Source: Pseudomonas japonica
GTDB taxonomy: Bacteria > Pseudomonadota > Gammaproteobacteria > Pseudomonadales > Pseudomonadaceae
DNA length: 64,000 bases
Reading direction: 5' to 3'
Assembly: GCF_013522925.1 (NCBI RefSeq)
Contig: NZ_JAAMQU010000006.1
Coordinates: 186,001 to 250,000 of the forward strand
A program made the translations under genes and the position numbers. This document shows positions 33,331 to 42,881 of the stretch, in pieces (position 1 is the first letter of the stretch; each line of letters begins with the position of its first letter). The notes below the pieces were generated by a model, which was not told the origin of the DNA, did not search any database, and saw nothing but the letters and a program-made list of their open reading frames with translations.

Positions 33331-34702
33331 GGGTTGGCGCTCCTCCAGCAGCCGGCTGCTGGCGTTGTACAGTTTCCTTTTCGTGGCCTGGAGCAGCATC
33401 CTGCTCGGCGTGTTGTATTTCGAAGTGTCGGACTACCTCAACAGCCTGGCGCGCCAGTCCCTGATGCAGCGCCAGCACCTGTTCGCCCGCTTCGGTGGGC
33501 GTGACCTCGAGGACGCACTGGCCGCCAGCCAGGCGTTCGACGACCGCGCATTCGACGCCTACGGCCTGTTCGACGATGAGCTCTATCCCATCGCCGGCGA
33601 GCTGCGGCGCATTCCCCGCGGCTTGGCGCTGGACGGGGACATCTACGAGCTGGACGACTGCATCGACTCCAACGACCCCAAACTGCCGCAAGACAGTTGC
33701 GCAGCGGTGGCCATGCCCACCCGCGACGGGCGCTGGCTGGTTCTGGTGCGGGATAACGGCTCGGTGTTCGCCGTGACCCATATCATTCTGCGCGCGCTGC
33801 TGTGGGGCGTGTCCTTGACCATATTGCCGGGCGCCGCTGGCTGGCACCTGCTGCGCCGTAGGCCGCTACGGCGCATCCGCAAGATCCAGGCGAGCGCCGA
33901 AGCCATCATGGCCGGTGACCTGGCCCGCCGGCTGCCACTGTCCAACCGCCGGGACGAATTGGACATGCTGGCCGCCATCGTCAACGCCATGCTGGACCGC
34001 ATCGAAAAGTTGATGTTCGAAGTCAAGGGCGTGTGCGACAACATTGCCCACGACCTGCGAACCCCCCTCACCCGCTTGCGTGCCCAGCTGTATCGCATCA
34101 AGCAGCAAACCGAGGACAGCTCCAGCCAAGGGCAGCAGCTGGACCAGGCCATTGCCGACACCGACACGCTCATGGCGCGCTTCCGTGGCCTGCTACGTAT
34201 CTCGGAAATCGAAGACCATCGCCGCCGCTCGGGCTTTGTGGAACTCGACCCACTGGAGCTGTTGCGCGAGCTGCATGACTTTTACCTGCCCCTGGCCGAG
34301 GAAGGCGAACTCACCCTTGCACTGGGCATTCCTGAAAGCGTGCCGGCCATTACGGGCGATCGGGCCCTGCTGTTCGAGGCCATCGGCAACCTGCTGAGCA
34401 ATTCCATCAAGTTCACCCCGGCGGGCGGCAAGGTACTGCTGCAGGCAGAGGTGCACCAGGGGATGACCCGGATCAGCGTGGACGATTCCGGCCCGGGAAT
34501 CCCTGAAGAAGAAAGGCAAGCCATTTTCCAGAGGTTTTACCGAAGCGATGACTCCGCCCAGGGAGGCTTCGGTCTCGGGCTTTCGATCGTAGGCGCGGTC
34601 GTGAACCTGCATGGCTTTGGCCTTGAAGTCACCGACAGCCCCCTTGGCGGCGCCAGGCTGGTGCTCGATTGCCGCCCCACCAACGCACTAGTTGCCACAT
34701 GA
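33308..34702 (+). CDS. Sensor histidine kinase
   Basis: 464 residues. Two membrane helices (about 17-38 and 155-182) flank a periplasmic sensor region containing two Cys (118 and 131) and a DDCIDSNDPKLPQ acidic patch. HAMP follows, then HisKA with H248 in NIAHDLRTPLTRLR, and the HATPase with N, DDSGPGIP and GLGLSI motifs. The signal is unknown; the acidic Cys-containing loop could bind a metal. The stop overlaps the start of the third gene. Confidence 0.93.
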   Translation: MSLPNPSKGWRSSSSRLLALYSFLFVAWSSILLGVLYFEVSDYLNSLARQSLMQRQHLFARFGGRDLEDALAASQAFDDRAFDAYGLFDDELYPIAGELRRIPRGLALDGDIYELDDCIDSNDPKLPQDSCAAVAMPTRDGRWLVLVRDNGSVFAVTHIILRALLWGVSLTILPGAAGWHLLRRRPLRRIRKIQASAEAIMAGDLARRLPLSNRRDELDMLAAIVNAMLDRIEKLMFEVKGVCDNIAHDLRTPLTRLRAQLYRIKQQTEDSSSQGQQLDQAIADTDTLMARFRGLLRISEIEDHRRRSGFVELDPLELLRELHDFYLPLAEEGELTLALGIPESVPAITGDRALLFEAIGNLLSNSIKFTPAGGKVLLQAEVHQGMTRISVDDSGPGIPEEERQAIFQRFYRSDDSAQGGFGLGLSIVGAVVNLHGFGLEVTDSPLGGARLVLDCRPTNALVAT

Positions 34703-35358
34703 ACCTTCTTTACATTACCGAGCAACCCGACCAGGCCCTGATGCAAGTACTGGCCGATCATGCGGGCGACATCGTCAGTACGGCGCCGGAGCATGCGGAT
34801 CGGCACCTGCATGGCCGCTACCGCTATATCGTGCTGGACCTGCTCAGCGCACGCCCGGACCTGCTGCACAAGGCGGTAGGGCGCCGGGGGCGGGCCCGGC
34901 TTCTGGTGCTGTTGGGGCAAAGCGACTCCAGCACACGGGCACAGGTGCTTCAGGCCGGGGCCGACCTGTGCTTGCCTCGCCCGCTAAGCGCAGAAGAGCT
35001 CGAGGCGCGCATGCAGGCGCTGAGCCGGCATTACCCTATACCCGCCGCTGAACCGGGCCCCGGGCTATGGTTGTCGAGCAATCGCCTGCTACTGGGCCGA
35101 GGGCACCAGCAGCAGAGCGTGACGGTAACCGAACAGCGGCTGTTGGCCTTGTTGGCCCAACAGGCCGAACCCATCAGCCGTCAGGCCATCGAAGCGCACC
35201 TGTGGGAAGATGCCGGGCAAACCCGCGGTCCATTGATAGAGCGGCACATCTGCAACCTTCGCCGCAAACTGAGCGAGCTGGGTGCGCCGTACGCACTGCA
35301 AACCCTGCGCGGCTACGGCTATTGCTTGAGTGAAACGCTGCGCCTGCGCACCGACTGA
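34699..35358 (+). CDS. Winged-helix regulator with a degenerate receiver domain
   Basis: 219 residues. The C-terminal half is an OmpR-type winged helix (LIERHICNLRRKLSELG, LQTLRGYGYCLSE). The N-terminal half has the receiver outline and keeps D47 in YIVLDLL, but the acidic pair at its start is reduced to E8 and the conserved Lys is Arg94. It is therefore probably not phosphorylated in the usual way. It overlaps the kinase stop (ATGA), so it is made with the two-component pair. Confidence 0.75.
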   Translation: MNLLYITEQPDQALMQVLADHAGDIVSTAPEHADRHLHGRYRYIVLDLLSARPDLLHKAVGRRGRARLLVLLGQSDSSTRAQVLQAGADLCLPRPLSAEELEARMQALSRHYPIPAAEPGPGLWLSSNRLLLGRGHQQQSVTVTEQRLLALLAQQAEPISRQAIEAHLWEDAGQTRGPLIERHICNLRRKLSELGAPYALQTLRGYGYCLSETLRLRTD

Positions 35359-35361
35359 GCT

Positions 35362-36138
35362 TCAGCCGTGACGGAAGTCCGGCTTGCGCTTATCCACGAA
35401 CGCCGCCATGCCCTCCTTCTGATCCTGGGTGGCAAAGGCGGCGTGGAACACCCGGCGCTCGAAGCGCACCCCCTCGGCCAGGCTCACTTCAAAAGCCCGC
35501 TCTACGCTCTCCTTGACCATCATGGTCATGGGCAACGATTTTTCCGCGATCACCGCCGCCACCGCCAGCGCTTCGCTGACCAGCTCGGCTTTAGGCACAA
35601 TGCGCGCTACCAGCCCGGAGCGCTCGGCCTCCTCGGCATCCATCAGCCGCCCGGTAAGGCATAACTCCATGGCCTTGGCCTTGCCAATGGCCCGGGTGAG
35701 GCGCTGCGTACCGCCCATGCCCGGTAGCACGCCAAGGTTGATTTCCGGTTGGCCGAAGCGAGCGTTGTCCGCCGCCAGGATGAAGTCGCACATCATCGCC
35801 AGCTCGCAGCCGCCACCCAGGGCGTAACCCGCCACCGCAGCAATGATCGGCTTGCGCCGCGCGGCGAAGCGGTCGGCCTCGCGGAACAGGTCATCCATGT
35901 AGATGCCCGGGTAGCTCAGGCCGGCCATTTCCTTGATGTCGGCGCCGGCAGCGAAGGCTTTTTCCGAGCCTGTGATCACCACGCAACCGATCCCGGGGTC
36001 ACGTTCCAGCTCATCCATGGCCTGGTTCAACTCGGCCACCACTTGGGCGTTCAATGCATTCAGTGCCTGCGGACGGTTAAGGGTCAGCAGGGCCACCCGG
36101 TCATGGCGGGTGAGCATAACGGTTTCAAAATCAGGCAT
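35362..36138 (-). CDS. Enoyl-CoA hydratase/isomerase
   Basis: 258 residues of the crotonase fold. The oxyanion-hole text [14 protein letters not shown] and the catalytic [19 protein letters not shown] with Glu in the following [15 protein letters not shown] are present. It hydrates trans-2-enoyl-CoA. It is the third gene of an SDR-thiolase-hydratase unit, which together perform a beta-oxidation-type spiral. Confidence 0.9.
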   Translation of the reverse strand: MPDFETVMLTRHDRVALLTLNRPQALNALNAQVVAELNQAMDELERDPGIGCVVITGSEKAFAAGADIKEMAGLSYPGIYMDDLFREADRFAARRKPIIAAVAGYALGGGCELAMMCDFILAADNARFGQPEINLGVLPGMGGTQRLTRAIGKAKAMELCLTGRLMDAEEAERSGLVARIVPKAELVSEALAVAAVIAEKSLPMTMMVKESVERAFEVSLAEGVRFERRVFHAAFATQDQKEGMAAFVDKRKPDFRHG

Positions 36139-36159
36139 TACGAGCTCCTTGTTGAGGGA

Positions 36160-37344
36160 TCAGGCCAGGCATTGGACAGCGACCGCGGTAGCTTCCCCAC
36201 CGCCAATGCAGATGGCGGCGACGCCTCGCTTCAAGCCACGACGGCGCAAGGCGCCAATCAGCGTAACGAGGATACGCGCACCGGAGGCACCGATGGGATG
36301 GCCGAGCGCACAAGCGCCTCCATTGACGTTGACCCGGTCGTGGGGCAACTCCAGCCGCTGCATACAGGCAAGGGCGACCACAGCGAAGGCTTCGTTGATT
36401 TCAAACAGGTCCACGTCGGCCAGCGACCAGCCGGTACGTTTCATCAAACGCTGAATGGCGCCGACCGGCGCCAGCGGAAACAGCCCGGGCTCGTCAGCGA
36501 ACGCCGCGTGGCCGTGAATAATCGCCAAGGGTTGCAGCCCTCGGGCCCGGGCTTCGCTCTGGCGCATCAGGACGAGTGCGGCAGCACCGTCGGAGATGGA
36601 GCTGGCGTTGGCGGCGGTCACCGTGCCACCTTCGCTGAAGGCTGGCTTGAGCGTCGGGATTTTTTCCGGGCGCGCCTTGGGCGGCTGCTCGTCTTCGCTC
36701 ACTTCACGCAACTCGCGCCCCGCCGGTGCCATCACTGGCACGATCTCCTCGGCGAAACTGCCGTCGCCCATGGCGCGCCTGGCCCGCTCCAGCGAGGCCA
36801 AAGCGTAATCGTCCTGTGCCTGGCGACCAATGCCTTCGCTGGCAGCGCATTCCTCGGCAAATGTACCCATCAGCCGGCCAGGCGCATAGGCATCTTCCAG
36901 GCCATCCAGGAACATGTGGTCAATTACCCTGCCGTGGCCCATGCGATAGCCGCCACGCGCCTTGTCCAGCAAGTAAGGGGCGTTGGACATGCTTTCCATG
37001 CCGCCGGCCACTACAACGTTCGAGCTGCCGGCCAGCAGCCCATCATGGGCGAGGATCACCGCCTGCATGCCCGAACCACACATCTTGTTCAGCGTGGTGC
37101 ACGGCGTGCCCTTGCTCAACCCGGCGCCTAGTGCGGCCTGTCGCGCCGGTGCCTGGCCAAGGCCGGCAGGCAACACGCAGCCCATCAGCACCTCATCCAC
37201 GCTATCAGCCGGCAGCCTTGCGCGTTCTACCGCCGCGCCAACCGCCGCGCTGCCCAGCCGCGTAGCGCTCAGGCCGCTCAGCACACCTTGAAGCCCACCC
37301 ATGGGGGTGCGGGCGATACTCACGATAACCACTGGATCGTTCAT
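36160..37344 (-). CDS. Acetyl-CoA acetyltransferase (thiolase)
   Basis: 394 residues, full length. The nucleophile Cys is in LNKMCGSGMQAVILA, and GGMESMSNAPYLL, NVNGGACALGHPIG and CIGGGEATAV supply His and the second Cys. It splits 3-ketoacyl-CoA or condenses acetyl-CoA. The order and partners resemble the fadB2x-fadAx-fadB1x set of P. putida, without the adjacent acyl-CoA dehydrogenase or ligase. Confidence 0.92.
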   Translation of the reverse strand: MNDPVVIVSIARTPMGGLQGVLSGLSATRLGSAAVGAAVERARLPADSVDEVLMGCVLPAGLGQAPARQAALGAGLSKGTPCTTLNKMCGSGMQAVILAHDGLLAGSSNVVVAGGMESMSNAPYLLDKARGGYRMGHGRVIDHMFLDGLEDAYAPGRLMGTFAEECAASEGIGRQAQDDYALASLERARRAMGDGSFAEEIVPVMAPAGRELREVSEDEQPPKARPEKIPTLKPAFSEGGTVTAANASSISDGAAALVLMRQSEARARGLQPLAIIHGHAAFADEPGLFPLAPVGAIQRLMKRTGWSLADVDLFEINEAFAVVALACMQRLELPHDRVNVNGGACALGHPIGASGARILVTLIGALRRRGLKRGVAAICIGGGEATAVAVQCLA

Positions 37345-37356
37345 GACGTTCTCCTG

Positions 37357-38118
37357 TTAGCGCGCAGCCATGCGCAGGGCGCCATCCAGGCGGATGACTT
37401 CACCGTTGAGCATGTCGTTGGCAATGATGTGCAGTACCAGCGCTGCATATTCCTCGGGCTTCCCCAGCCTGGGCGGGAACGGCACCGCTGCGGCCAGCGA
37501 CGCGCGCACGTCGTCGGTCATGCCCGCCATCATGGGCGTTTCGAACAGCCCTGGCGCGATGGTCATTACCCGGATGCCTTGCCGCGCCAGCTCCCTTGCC
37601 GCAGGTAAGGTCAGGCTGGCAATAGCGCCCTTCGAAGCCGCATAGGCCGCCTGGCCGATCTGGCCATCGTAGGCCGCGACCGACGCGGTATTGATGATTA
37701 CGCCCCTGCCCCCGGCGGCGTCCGGCGTATTGTTGGCCATGGCGGCAGCCACCAGCCGCAGCAGGTTGAAACTGCCGATCAGGTTCACCTGGATCACCTT
37801 GGCGAAGGCATCCAGGGCATGAGGCCCCTCCCGCCCGAGAATGCGCTCGCCTAGCACGATGCCGGCGCAGTTCACCAAACCATGCAGGGCACCCAGCGTT
37901 TGCACACCGGCGTCCACTGCAGCCTGTGCCTGGGCGCCGTCGGTAATGTCGGCGACCACAAACGGCATGCCCAGCGCCTTGGCGGTGGCTTCCACGCCCT
38001 GTGCGTTGAGGTCTACCAGCAGCACCCCGGCACCTGCCTCCACCAATGCGCGCGCGGTGGCGGCGCCCAGCCCGGAAGCGGCCCCGCTTACAACGAAGTT
38101 CTTGTTATGGGTATCCAT
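37357..38118 (-). CDS. 3-hydroxyacyl-CoA dehydrogenase, SDR type II
   Basis: 253 residues. NAD-binding GAASGLGAATARAL and catalytic YAASKGAIASLTL with Ser in INTASVAAYDG are present. The C-terminal APGLFETPM matches the 17-beta-HSD10-like subgroup. It oxidises 3-hydroxyacyl-CoA with NAD. First structural gene after the AraC-type regulator on the same strand. Confidence 0.9.
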   Translation of the reverse strand: MDTHNKNFVVSGAASGLGAATARALVEAGAGVLLVDLNAQGVEATAKALGMPFVVADITDGAQAQAAVDAGVQTLGALHGLVNCAGIVLGERILGREGPHALDAFAKVIQVNLIGSFNLLRLVAAAMANNTPDAAGGRGVIINTASVAAYDGQIGQAAYAASKGAIASLTLPAARELARQGIRVMTIAPGLFETPMMAGMTDDVRASLAAAVPFPPRLGKPEEYAALVLHIIANDMLNGEVIRLDGALRMAAR

Positions 38119-38189
38119 GGGGGTTCCTCATGCTCACTGAGGCCTTGAATGCTCGGCCTTCGTCGAACGCGGGACAATGGCGCGGCCAC

Positions 38190-39209
38190 TCAATTACGCT
38201 GAGCGTTTTCGCCAGTGCCGCCTACAAGGCTGCGATAGTGCCCGGGGTTGGAGCCGAACCATTGACGAAACGCACGGTAGAAAGAGCTTTCGTCGGCGAA
38301 GCCCAGGCGCTCGGCGATCTGGGCCATGCTCACGCCCTCTTCCGCCAGCCAGGCGATAGCCTGCTCCTTGCGCAGGCTGGCTTTCACCTGCTGCACGCTT
38401 TGCCCTTCCGCCGCCAACCGTCGGCGCAATGTGGCTACCGACATGCCGTATGCGGAGGCCAGCGCGGCGGCCTCAGGCCAGGCCACAGGCGGCATGGCCC
38501 GCAAGCCATCACGCACACGCCGCGCCAGCCCGCCTGGGTCCCGGTACCGAACCAGCAGGTTGCCCGGCAGTTCGGTGCAGAAGGTTTCAAGGTCCGCTTC
38601 AGTACGGCGTACCGGCAGGTCCAGGCAATCAGCAGAGAAGATCAGCCGGCTATGGGCCTGGCCGAAGCGCAGTGTATTTCCGAAGAAGCGTCGATAATCG
38701 TCGCAGTAGTCTGGCGCGGCGCCACGCAGCTCGGCCGCCAGCACCGGCACCCGGCGGCCAGCGAGCCAGCAGGTGAGCCCGTGTACGATCATCCAGAAGG
38801 TAAAACAGGTGAAAGGCCGCGCGGGTTCGTCCGGCACGTGAAAGGTGATCATGGCCACACTGTGCTGGCGCTCCAGCTTGCCGCTGGGGCCGCCCAGCAT
38901 CAGGCGCAAAAATTCCAGCGCCAGGCGTATACCTTCGCCTACTGTCGGTTGCCCTTTGCCGCTACGCCAGATGAAAGCCAGGCTGCCGGCAGGTAGCGGC
39001 CGCGGCGCCATGCCGAAGAATTCGTCATCCAGCGCCTGCGCCAGTGCACGCCACAGCTGCCCATACGCCGTGGCCGGTACCCGCGCGGTGGGGTCGGCAA
39101 GCCACGAACCGCAGATGCCAGCCTGCGCGAGCGCTTGCGCCGCACTGCCAGGCGAAACTGCTCGCAGCGCTTCGCGTACCAGCTCGATGGAGATACTGTC
39201 CTTGGTCAT
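38190..39209 (-). CDS. AraC-family regulator (Arg/OruR-like architecture)
   Basis: 339 residues from MTKDSISIELVREALR; a longer frame start is unsupported. It has the N-terminal DUF4210/Arabinose-like binding domain type seen in OruR-like regulators, and a C-terminal pair of helix-turn-helix motifs (SVATLRRRLAAEGQ, AQIAERLGFADESSFYRAFRQWFG). It sits 71 bases upstream of the SDR-thiolase-hydratase genes and probably controls them. Confidence 0.85.
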   Translation of the reverse strand: MTKDSISIELVREALRAVSPGSAAQALAQAGICGSWLADPTARVPATAYGQLWRALAQALDDEFFGMAPRPLPAGSLAFIWRSGKGQPTVGEGIRLALEFLRLMLGGPSGKLERQHSVAMITFHVPDEPARPFTCFTFWMIVHGLTCWLAGRRVPVLAAELRGAAPDYCDDYRRFFGNTLRFGQAHSRLIFSADCLDLPVRRTEADLETFCTELPGNLLVRYRDPGGLARRVRDGLRAMPPVAWPEAAALASAYGMSVATLRRRLAAEGQSVQQVKASLRKEQAIAWLAEEGVSMAQIAERLGFADESSFYRAFRQWFGSNPGHYRSLVGGTGENAQRN

Positions 39210-39327
39210 GACCGTTTGCCTGGGCTGCCTGCCCCCCATGGTAGAGTCCCGCGCGGGGAAAGTCAGCGCTGAACCCGGCGCGGGTTTTCCGGTCTGGCCC
39301 TGTATCCCTCGTTCAAGGAACACCGCA

Positions 39328-40347
39328 ATGCGCCTGCGCTTTCTCGCCTATGCTCTCGCGGGGCTCTGTGCCACCGCCGTTCACGCCGCCGAGCCGCAGC
39401 CGGTCTACGGGCCGCAGCTCCAAGGCTTCGACTACCCCTACACGTTGCAGCATTACCGCTTCGAGTCCCAGGGCAAATCCCTGGAGATGGGATACATGGA
39501 TGTGGCCGCCGCTGGCAAGGCGAACGGTCACACCGTGGTGCTGCTGCACGGCAAAAACTTTTGCGCCGCCACCTGGGATGCCACCATCAAAGCCCTGGCC
39601 AATACCGGCTACCGAGTGATCGCGCCTGACCAGGTCGGCTTTTGCACTTCCAGCAAGCCAGAGCACTACCAGTTCAGCTTCCAGCAGCTGGCGAGCAACA
39701 CCCACGCCCTGCTGGGCGAACTGGGCATCAAGGAGGCCATCGTGATGGGGCACTCCACTGGCGGCATGCTCGCGACGCGCTACGCGCTGCTCTACCCTGA
39801 TGAAACCGAGCGGCTGATGCTGGTCAACCCCATCGGGCTCGAAGACTGGAAGGCCCTGGGAGTGCCTTATCGCACCGTGGACGAATGGTTCGCCCGCGAA
39901 ACAAAGCTCACCGCCGATGGCATTCGCGAATACGAACGCAAGACCTACTACGGGGGCCGCTGGGACCCTTCCTATGAACGCTGGGTAACCATGCTTGCCG
40001 GCCTCAACCAAGGCCCGGGCCATAACGTGGTTGCGTGGAACTCGGCGCTGATCTACGACATGATTTTCACCCAGCCGGTGTTTTACGAGTTCGCCAATCT
40101 CAAGGTGCCGACGTTGCTCCTGATCGGCACTGCCGACACTACGGCTATCGGAAGCGATGTGGCATCGCCCGAGGTAAAGGCCCGGCTGGGGCACTACGAT
40201 GTGCTGGGCAAGCAGGTAAGTCAGATGATACCCGGGGCTGCGCTGGTGGAATTTCCCGGCCTGGGGCATGCCCCCCAGATGGAGCAACCCGAACGCTTTC
40301 ACAAGGCGGTGCTGGCCTGGCTGGCGCAACCTGTAAAACAGGAGTGA
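39328..40347 (+). CDS. Periplasmic alpha/beta hydrolase
   Basis: 339 residues from the ATG at 39328 with AAGGAA upstream; a frame extending left is antisense to the AraC gene. A signal peptide ends at VHAAEP. The fold shows the oxyanion HGKNF, the nucleophile GHSTGG and the catalytic His in GLGHAPQM. The substrate is unknown. The next gene begins three bases after its stop. Confidence 0.85.
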   Translation: MRLRFLAYALAGLCATAVHAAEPQPVYGPQLQGFDYPYTLQHYRFESQGKSLEMGYMDVAAAGKANGHTVVLLHGKNFCAATWDATIKALANTGYRVIAPDQVGFCTSSKPEHYQFSFQQLASNTHALLGELGIKEAIVMGHSTGGMLATRYALLYPDETERLMLVNPIGLEDWKALGVPYRTVDEWFARETKLTADGIREYERKTYYGGRWDPSYERWVTMLAGLNQGPGHNVVAWNSALIYDMIFTQPVFYEFANLKVPTLLLIGTADTTAIGSDVASPEVKARLGHYDVLGKQVSQMIPGAALVEFPGLGHAPQMEQPERFHKAVLAWLAQPVKQE

Positions 40348-40350
40348 CCG

Positions 40351-41325
40351 ATGAGCGAATTGCGAATTGCCGTACTGGATGACTGGCAACGGGTAGCCCA
40401 GGGCGTTGTGGATTGGGCCGCGCTTGCCGCCGTGGGCCAGGTCGAGTTCCTTCACGACTACCCGGCTGATACCGACACCATGGCCGAGCGGCTGGCGCCT
40501 TACACGGTGATCTGTGTGATGCGCGAGCGCACGGCCTTCACTGCCCAACTGCTGGCCCGCCTGCCCGCGCTGAGGCTCATCGTGACCGGCGGCATGCGCA
40601 ACGCGGCCATTGACCTGGCGGCGGCCACGGCGCAAGGGGTGACGGTATGTGGCGGCGACAGCTACCGCCAGGCCGCGCCCGAACTTACCTGGGCCTTGCT
40701 GATGGCGCTCAACCGCAACCTCTTGGCTGAAGCGACTTCCTTGCGCAATGGCGGCTGGCAGGTAGGCCTGGGGGGCGACCTGGCGGGCAAAACCCTTGGC
40801 CTGCTGGGCCTCGGGAACATAGGCGGCACCGTAGCCGGCTACGCCCAGGCGTTCGGGATGCAGGTAATCGCCTGGAGCGAGCACCTGACCGACGCACGAG
40901 CCGAGGCAGTAGGCGCGCGGCGGGTGAGCAAGCAGGAATTGTTCGAGCAGGCCGATTTCTTGAGCGTGCACCTGGTGCTCAGTGAGCGTACCCGCCACTT
41001 GGTAGACGCGCAGGCGCTCAACAGCATGAAGCGCGGCGCCCTGCTGGTGAACACCTCCCGTGGGCCGATCGTGGACGAGCAGGCCCTGCTGTCGGCCCTG
41101 GAAAGTGGGCGTCTCGGCGGGGCAGCGCTCGACGTATTCGATCAGGAGCCGCTTGCCGTCGACCACCCGCTGCGTAGCCTGCCCAACGTATTGGCGACAC
41201 CGCATATCGGCTACGTGACCGAAAACAACTACCGCGCGTTCTTTACCTCCATGATCGAGAACATCCTGGCCTGGCACGGTGGCCAGCCGATCCGGGTTCT
41301 GCAACCGGCCCCTGCGGCGCCCTAA
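40351..41325 (+). CDS. D-2-hydroxyacid dehydrogenase family protein
   Basis: 324 residues. The NAD-binding motif GLGNIGGTVAGYAQAFG and the catalytic Arg (VNTSRGPIVDE), Glu and His (TPHIGYVT) are present. It reduces 2-keto acids or oxidises D-2-hydroxy acids in the cytoplasm. It forms a two-gene unit with the alpha/beta hydrolase. Confidence 0.88.
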   Translation: MSELRIAVLDDWQRVAQGVVDWAALAAVGQVEFLHDYPADTDTMAERLAPYTVICVMRERTAFTAQLLARLPALRLIVTGGMRNAAIDLAAATAQGVTVCGGDSYRQAAPELTWALLMALNRNLLAEATSLRNGGWQVGLGGDLAGKTLGLLGLGNIGGTVAGYAQAFGMQVIAWSEHLTDARAEAVGARRVSKQELFEQADFLSVHLVLSERTRHLVDAQALNSMKRGALLVNTSRGPIVDEQALLSALESGRLGGAALDVFDQEPLAVDHPLRSLPNVLATPHIGYVTENNYRAFFTSMIENILAWHGGQPIRVLQPAPAAP

Positions 41326-41624
41326 CGCCCGTCCGCAGGCTCGCGCGGCGCAGGTGCTGGCCGCGGAAAGCGCTGGCCGTTACCAATACCTCCGTTTTCC
41401 AGCGTTGGCGGCCGGCCGCCGGGGTAGCCCTCTGGCAAGCCACGCTGCGCCGGATTGGAGGGGACGGTACCTTGGCGGCTATTGGGATTGATGCGCCTGA
41501 TGGGGCTGTTCAGCGGATTGGCATTGACCCCAGGCCGCACTTGCGCCGGCGCGGTGGCCGATGCGGCCTCGGCCGCGCCGCTCAGCGCCAGCAGGCCTAG
41601 GGTAATCAGGAACACTCGCATTTT
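41322..41624 (-). CDS. Secreted Pro/Asn-rich small protein
   Basis: 100 residues. The ATG at 41622-41624 follows GAGGAGG. The signal peptide MRVFLITLGLLALSGAAEA is followed by a disordered Asn/Pro/Arg-rich mature part with no Cys. Function unknown. The stop overlaps that of the converging dehydrogenase gene. Confidence 0.65.
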   Translation of the reverse strand, partial: KMRVFLITLGLLALSGAAEAASATAPAQVRPGVNANPLNSPIRRINPNSRQGTVPSNPAQRGLPEGYPGGRPPTLENGGIGNGQRFPRPAPAPREPADGR

Positions 41625-41714
41625 GCCTCCTCGGTTTGCCCCGGGCCGTTGCGCCATGGCTACGAACGTCCCTGAGGCGAAGCTGTCGCAATACCAGGCC
41701 CAACGGAGTTTGCC

Positions 41715-42200
41715 ATGCTTGCCTTGCTACGCCGCGTCACCCCCTTTGCACTGTGCCTGAGCCTGGGTGCGTGTGCACTCTTTAGCCCACACGACCCGCT
41801 GATCGTTCAAGTTGCCGGCCTGGAGCCCGCAGCCGGTGCGGGGCTTGAATGGCGCGCGCAGGTGCGGCTGAGGCTGCAGAACCCCAACCGCGACCCGGTG
41901 GAGTATTCAGGGATTGCGCTGACGCTGGAAGTGAACGGCCAGCCCCTGGCCAGTGGCGTGAGCCCAGCGCAAGGCACCCTTGGCGGGTACAGCGAGGCGG
42001 TGGTGACGGTCCCGGTGAGTGTGTCGGCGTTTTCGGTGCTGCGCCAGGCACTGGGCCTGGCTGACCTGAACCCCACCGAGGGCGTACCCTATCGCCTGGA
42101 CGGCAAGTTGGACACACCCGGGCTGAGCCGAGCGGTGCGGTTCAGTGAAAGCGGCCGGCTGAACCCGATGACACTGGGGCCGCCGGTTAACCGAAGGTAA
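41715..42200 (+). CDS. LEA14/WHy-domain lipoprotein
   Basis: 161 residues. A lipoprotein signal (LCLSLGACALF) anchors it. The domain VRLRLQNPNRDPVEYSGIALTLEVNG is the typical water-stress hypersensitive (LEA type 2) fold, with a VTVPVSVS strand. The fold is fibronectin-like and is associated with envelope stress. Function in bacteria is not settled. Confidence 0.8.
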   Translation: MLALLRRVTPFALCLSLGACALFSPHDPLIVQVAGLEPAAGAGLEWRAQVRLRLQNPNRDPVEYSGIALTLEVNGQPLASGVSPAQGTLGGYSEAVVTVPVSVSAFSVLRQALGLADLNPTEGVPYRLDGKLDTPGLSRAVRFSESGRLNPMTLGPPVNRR

Positions 42201-42204
42201 AGCT

Positions 42205-42459
42205 TCAGCGGGCCGCCGCCATCAGTTTGTTCACTTCGGCGCGCACCAGATTGGCGTAATCCTGAGGCGCCATTTGCTCCAGTTCCGCCCGCACCCATTC
42301 TGCCCATTTTCCCTTGCGCCGGGGCTTTTCGGCGATAAGCCGGGCGGCGTCAGCCTTGGCGCGCCCAAGGTTGGCCTTCCAGTTCTCGAAATGCCGGGCT
42401 TTTTCGGTTTCGATAGCCAAACGCTCGTCGAACGACTTGTTGGCAAGATTCAGACTCAT
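42205..42459 (-). CDS. Small soluble helical protein
   Basis: 84 residues from the ATG at 42457-42459, preceded by GGAGGTAGGG; the longer frame is rejected. The text SFDERLAIETEKARHFENWK and KWAEWVRAELEQMAP is basic and helical, rich in Lys, Ala and Trp. It converges with the LEA14 gene. Function unknown. Confidence 0.65.
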   Translation of the reverse strand: MSLNLANKSFDERLAIETEKARHFENWKANLGRAKADAARLIAEKPRRKGKWAEWVRAELEQMAPQDYANLVRAEVNKLMAAAR

Positions 42460-42566
42460 GCACCCTACCTCCAGTGATTGCTCGAAGCGCCGTAGTTTAC
42501 ACCGCCCTGCAACTTTTCGGGGCTCGCGGCAATCCCATGGACCACAGCCGCAAAGAGGAACCCGCC

Positions 42567-42881
42567 ATGGCCCGTAAACCTTCCAACCCATTGATGGATG
42601 AGCAAATCATGGACCAGGCCTTCAGTGAACTGGCGGCGCTGGTCGAAGAATCCGAGAGCCTGCTGGGCGCTCGCTCGGTATATGGCCGCCGGCGCGTGGC
42701 CAAGCGCCAACTGGAGCAGGCGATACAGCGCGCGACCGTTTTGGCCCGCCAACTGGGCGAGCGGGCCGCGCCCGCGATAGAAGGTACCGAGCAGTACGTC
42801 AAACAACACCCTTACAAAGCGTTGGGTATCGCCGCAACGGTCGGCTTGCTGACCGCCCTGCTCGTCAACCGACGCGACTGA
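42567..42881 (+). CDS. ElaB/YqjD/DUF883-like membrane-anchored protein
   Basis: 104 residues from the ATG with AGAGGAA upstream. A long helical region (FSELAALVEESESLLGARSV) is followed by a C-terminal membrane segment (KALGIAATVGLLTALLVN) and RRD. This is the layout of ElaB/YqjD ribosome-associated inner-membrane proteins. The earlier in-frame ATG at 42537 is less likely. Confidence 0.75.
   Translation: MARKPSNPLMDEQIMDQAFSELAALVEESESLLGARSVYGRRRVAKRQLEQAIQRATVLARQLGERAAPAIEGTEQYVKQHPYKALGIAATVGLLTALLVNRRD

Noticed and set aside
39313..41304. 663-codon minus-strand frame
   Set aside because: Antisense to the alpha/beta hydrolase and dehydrogenase genes, both with clear motifs.
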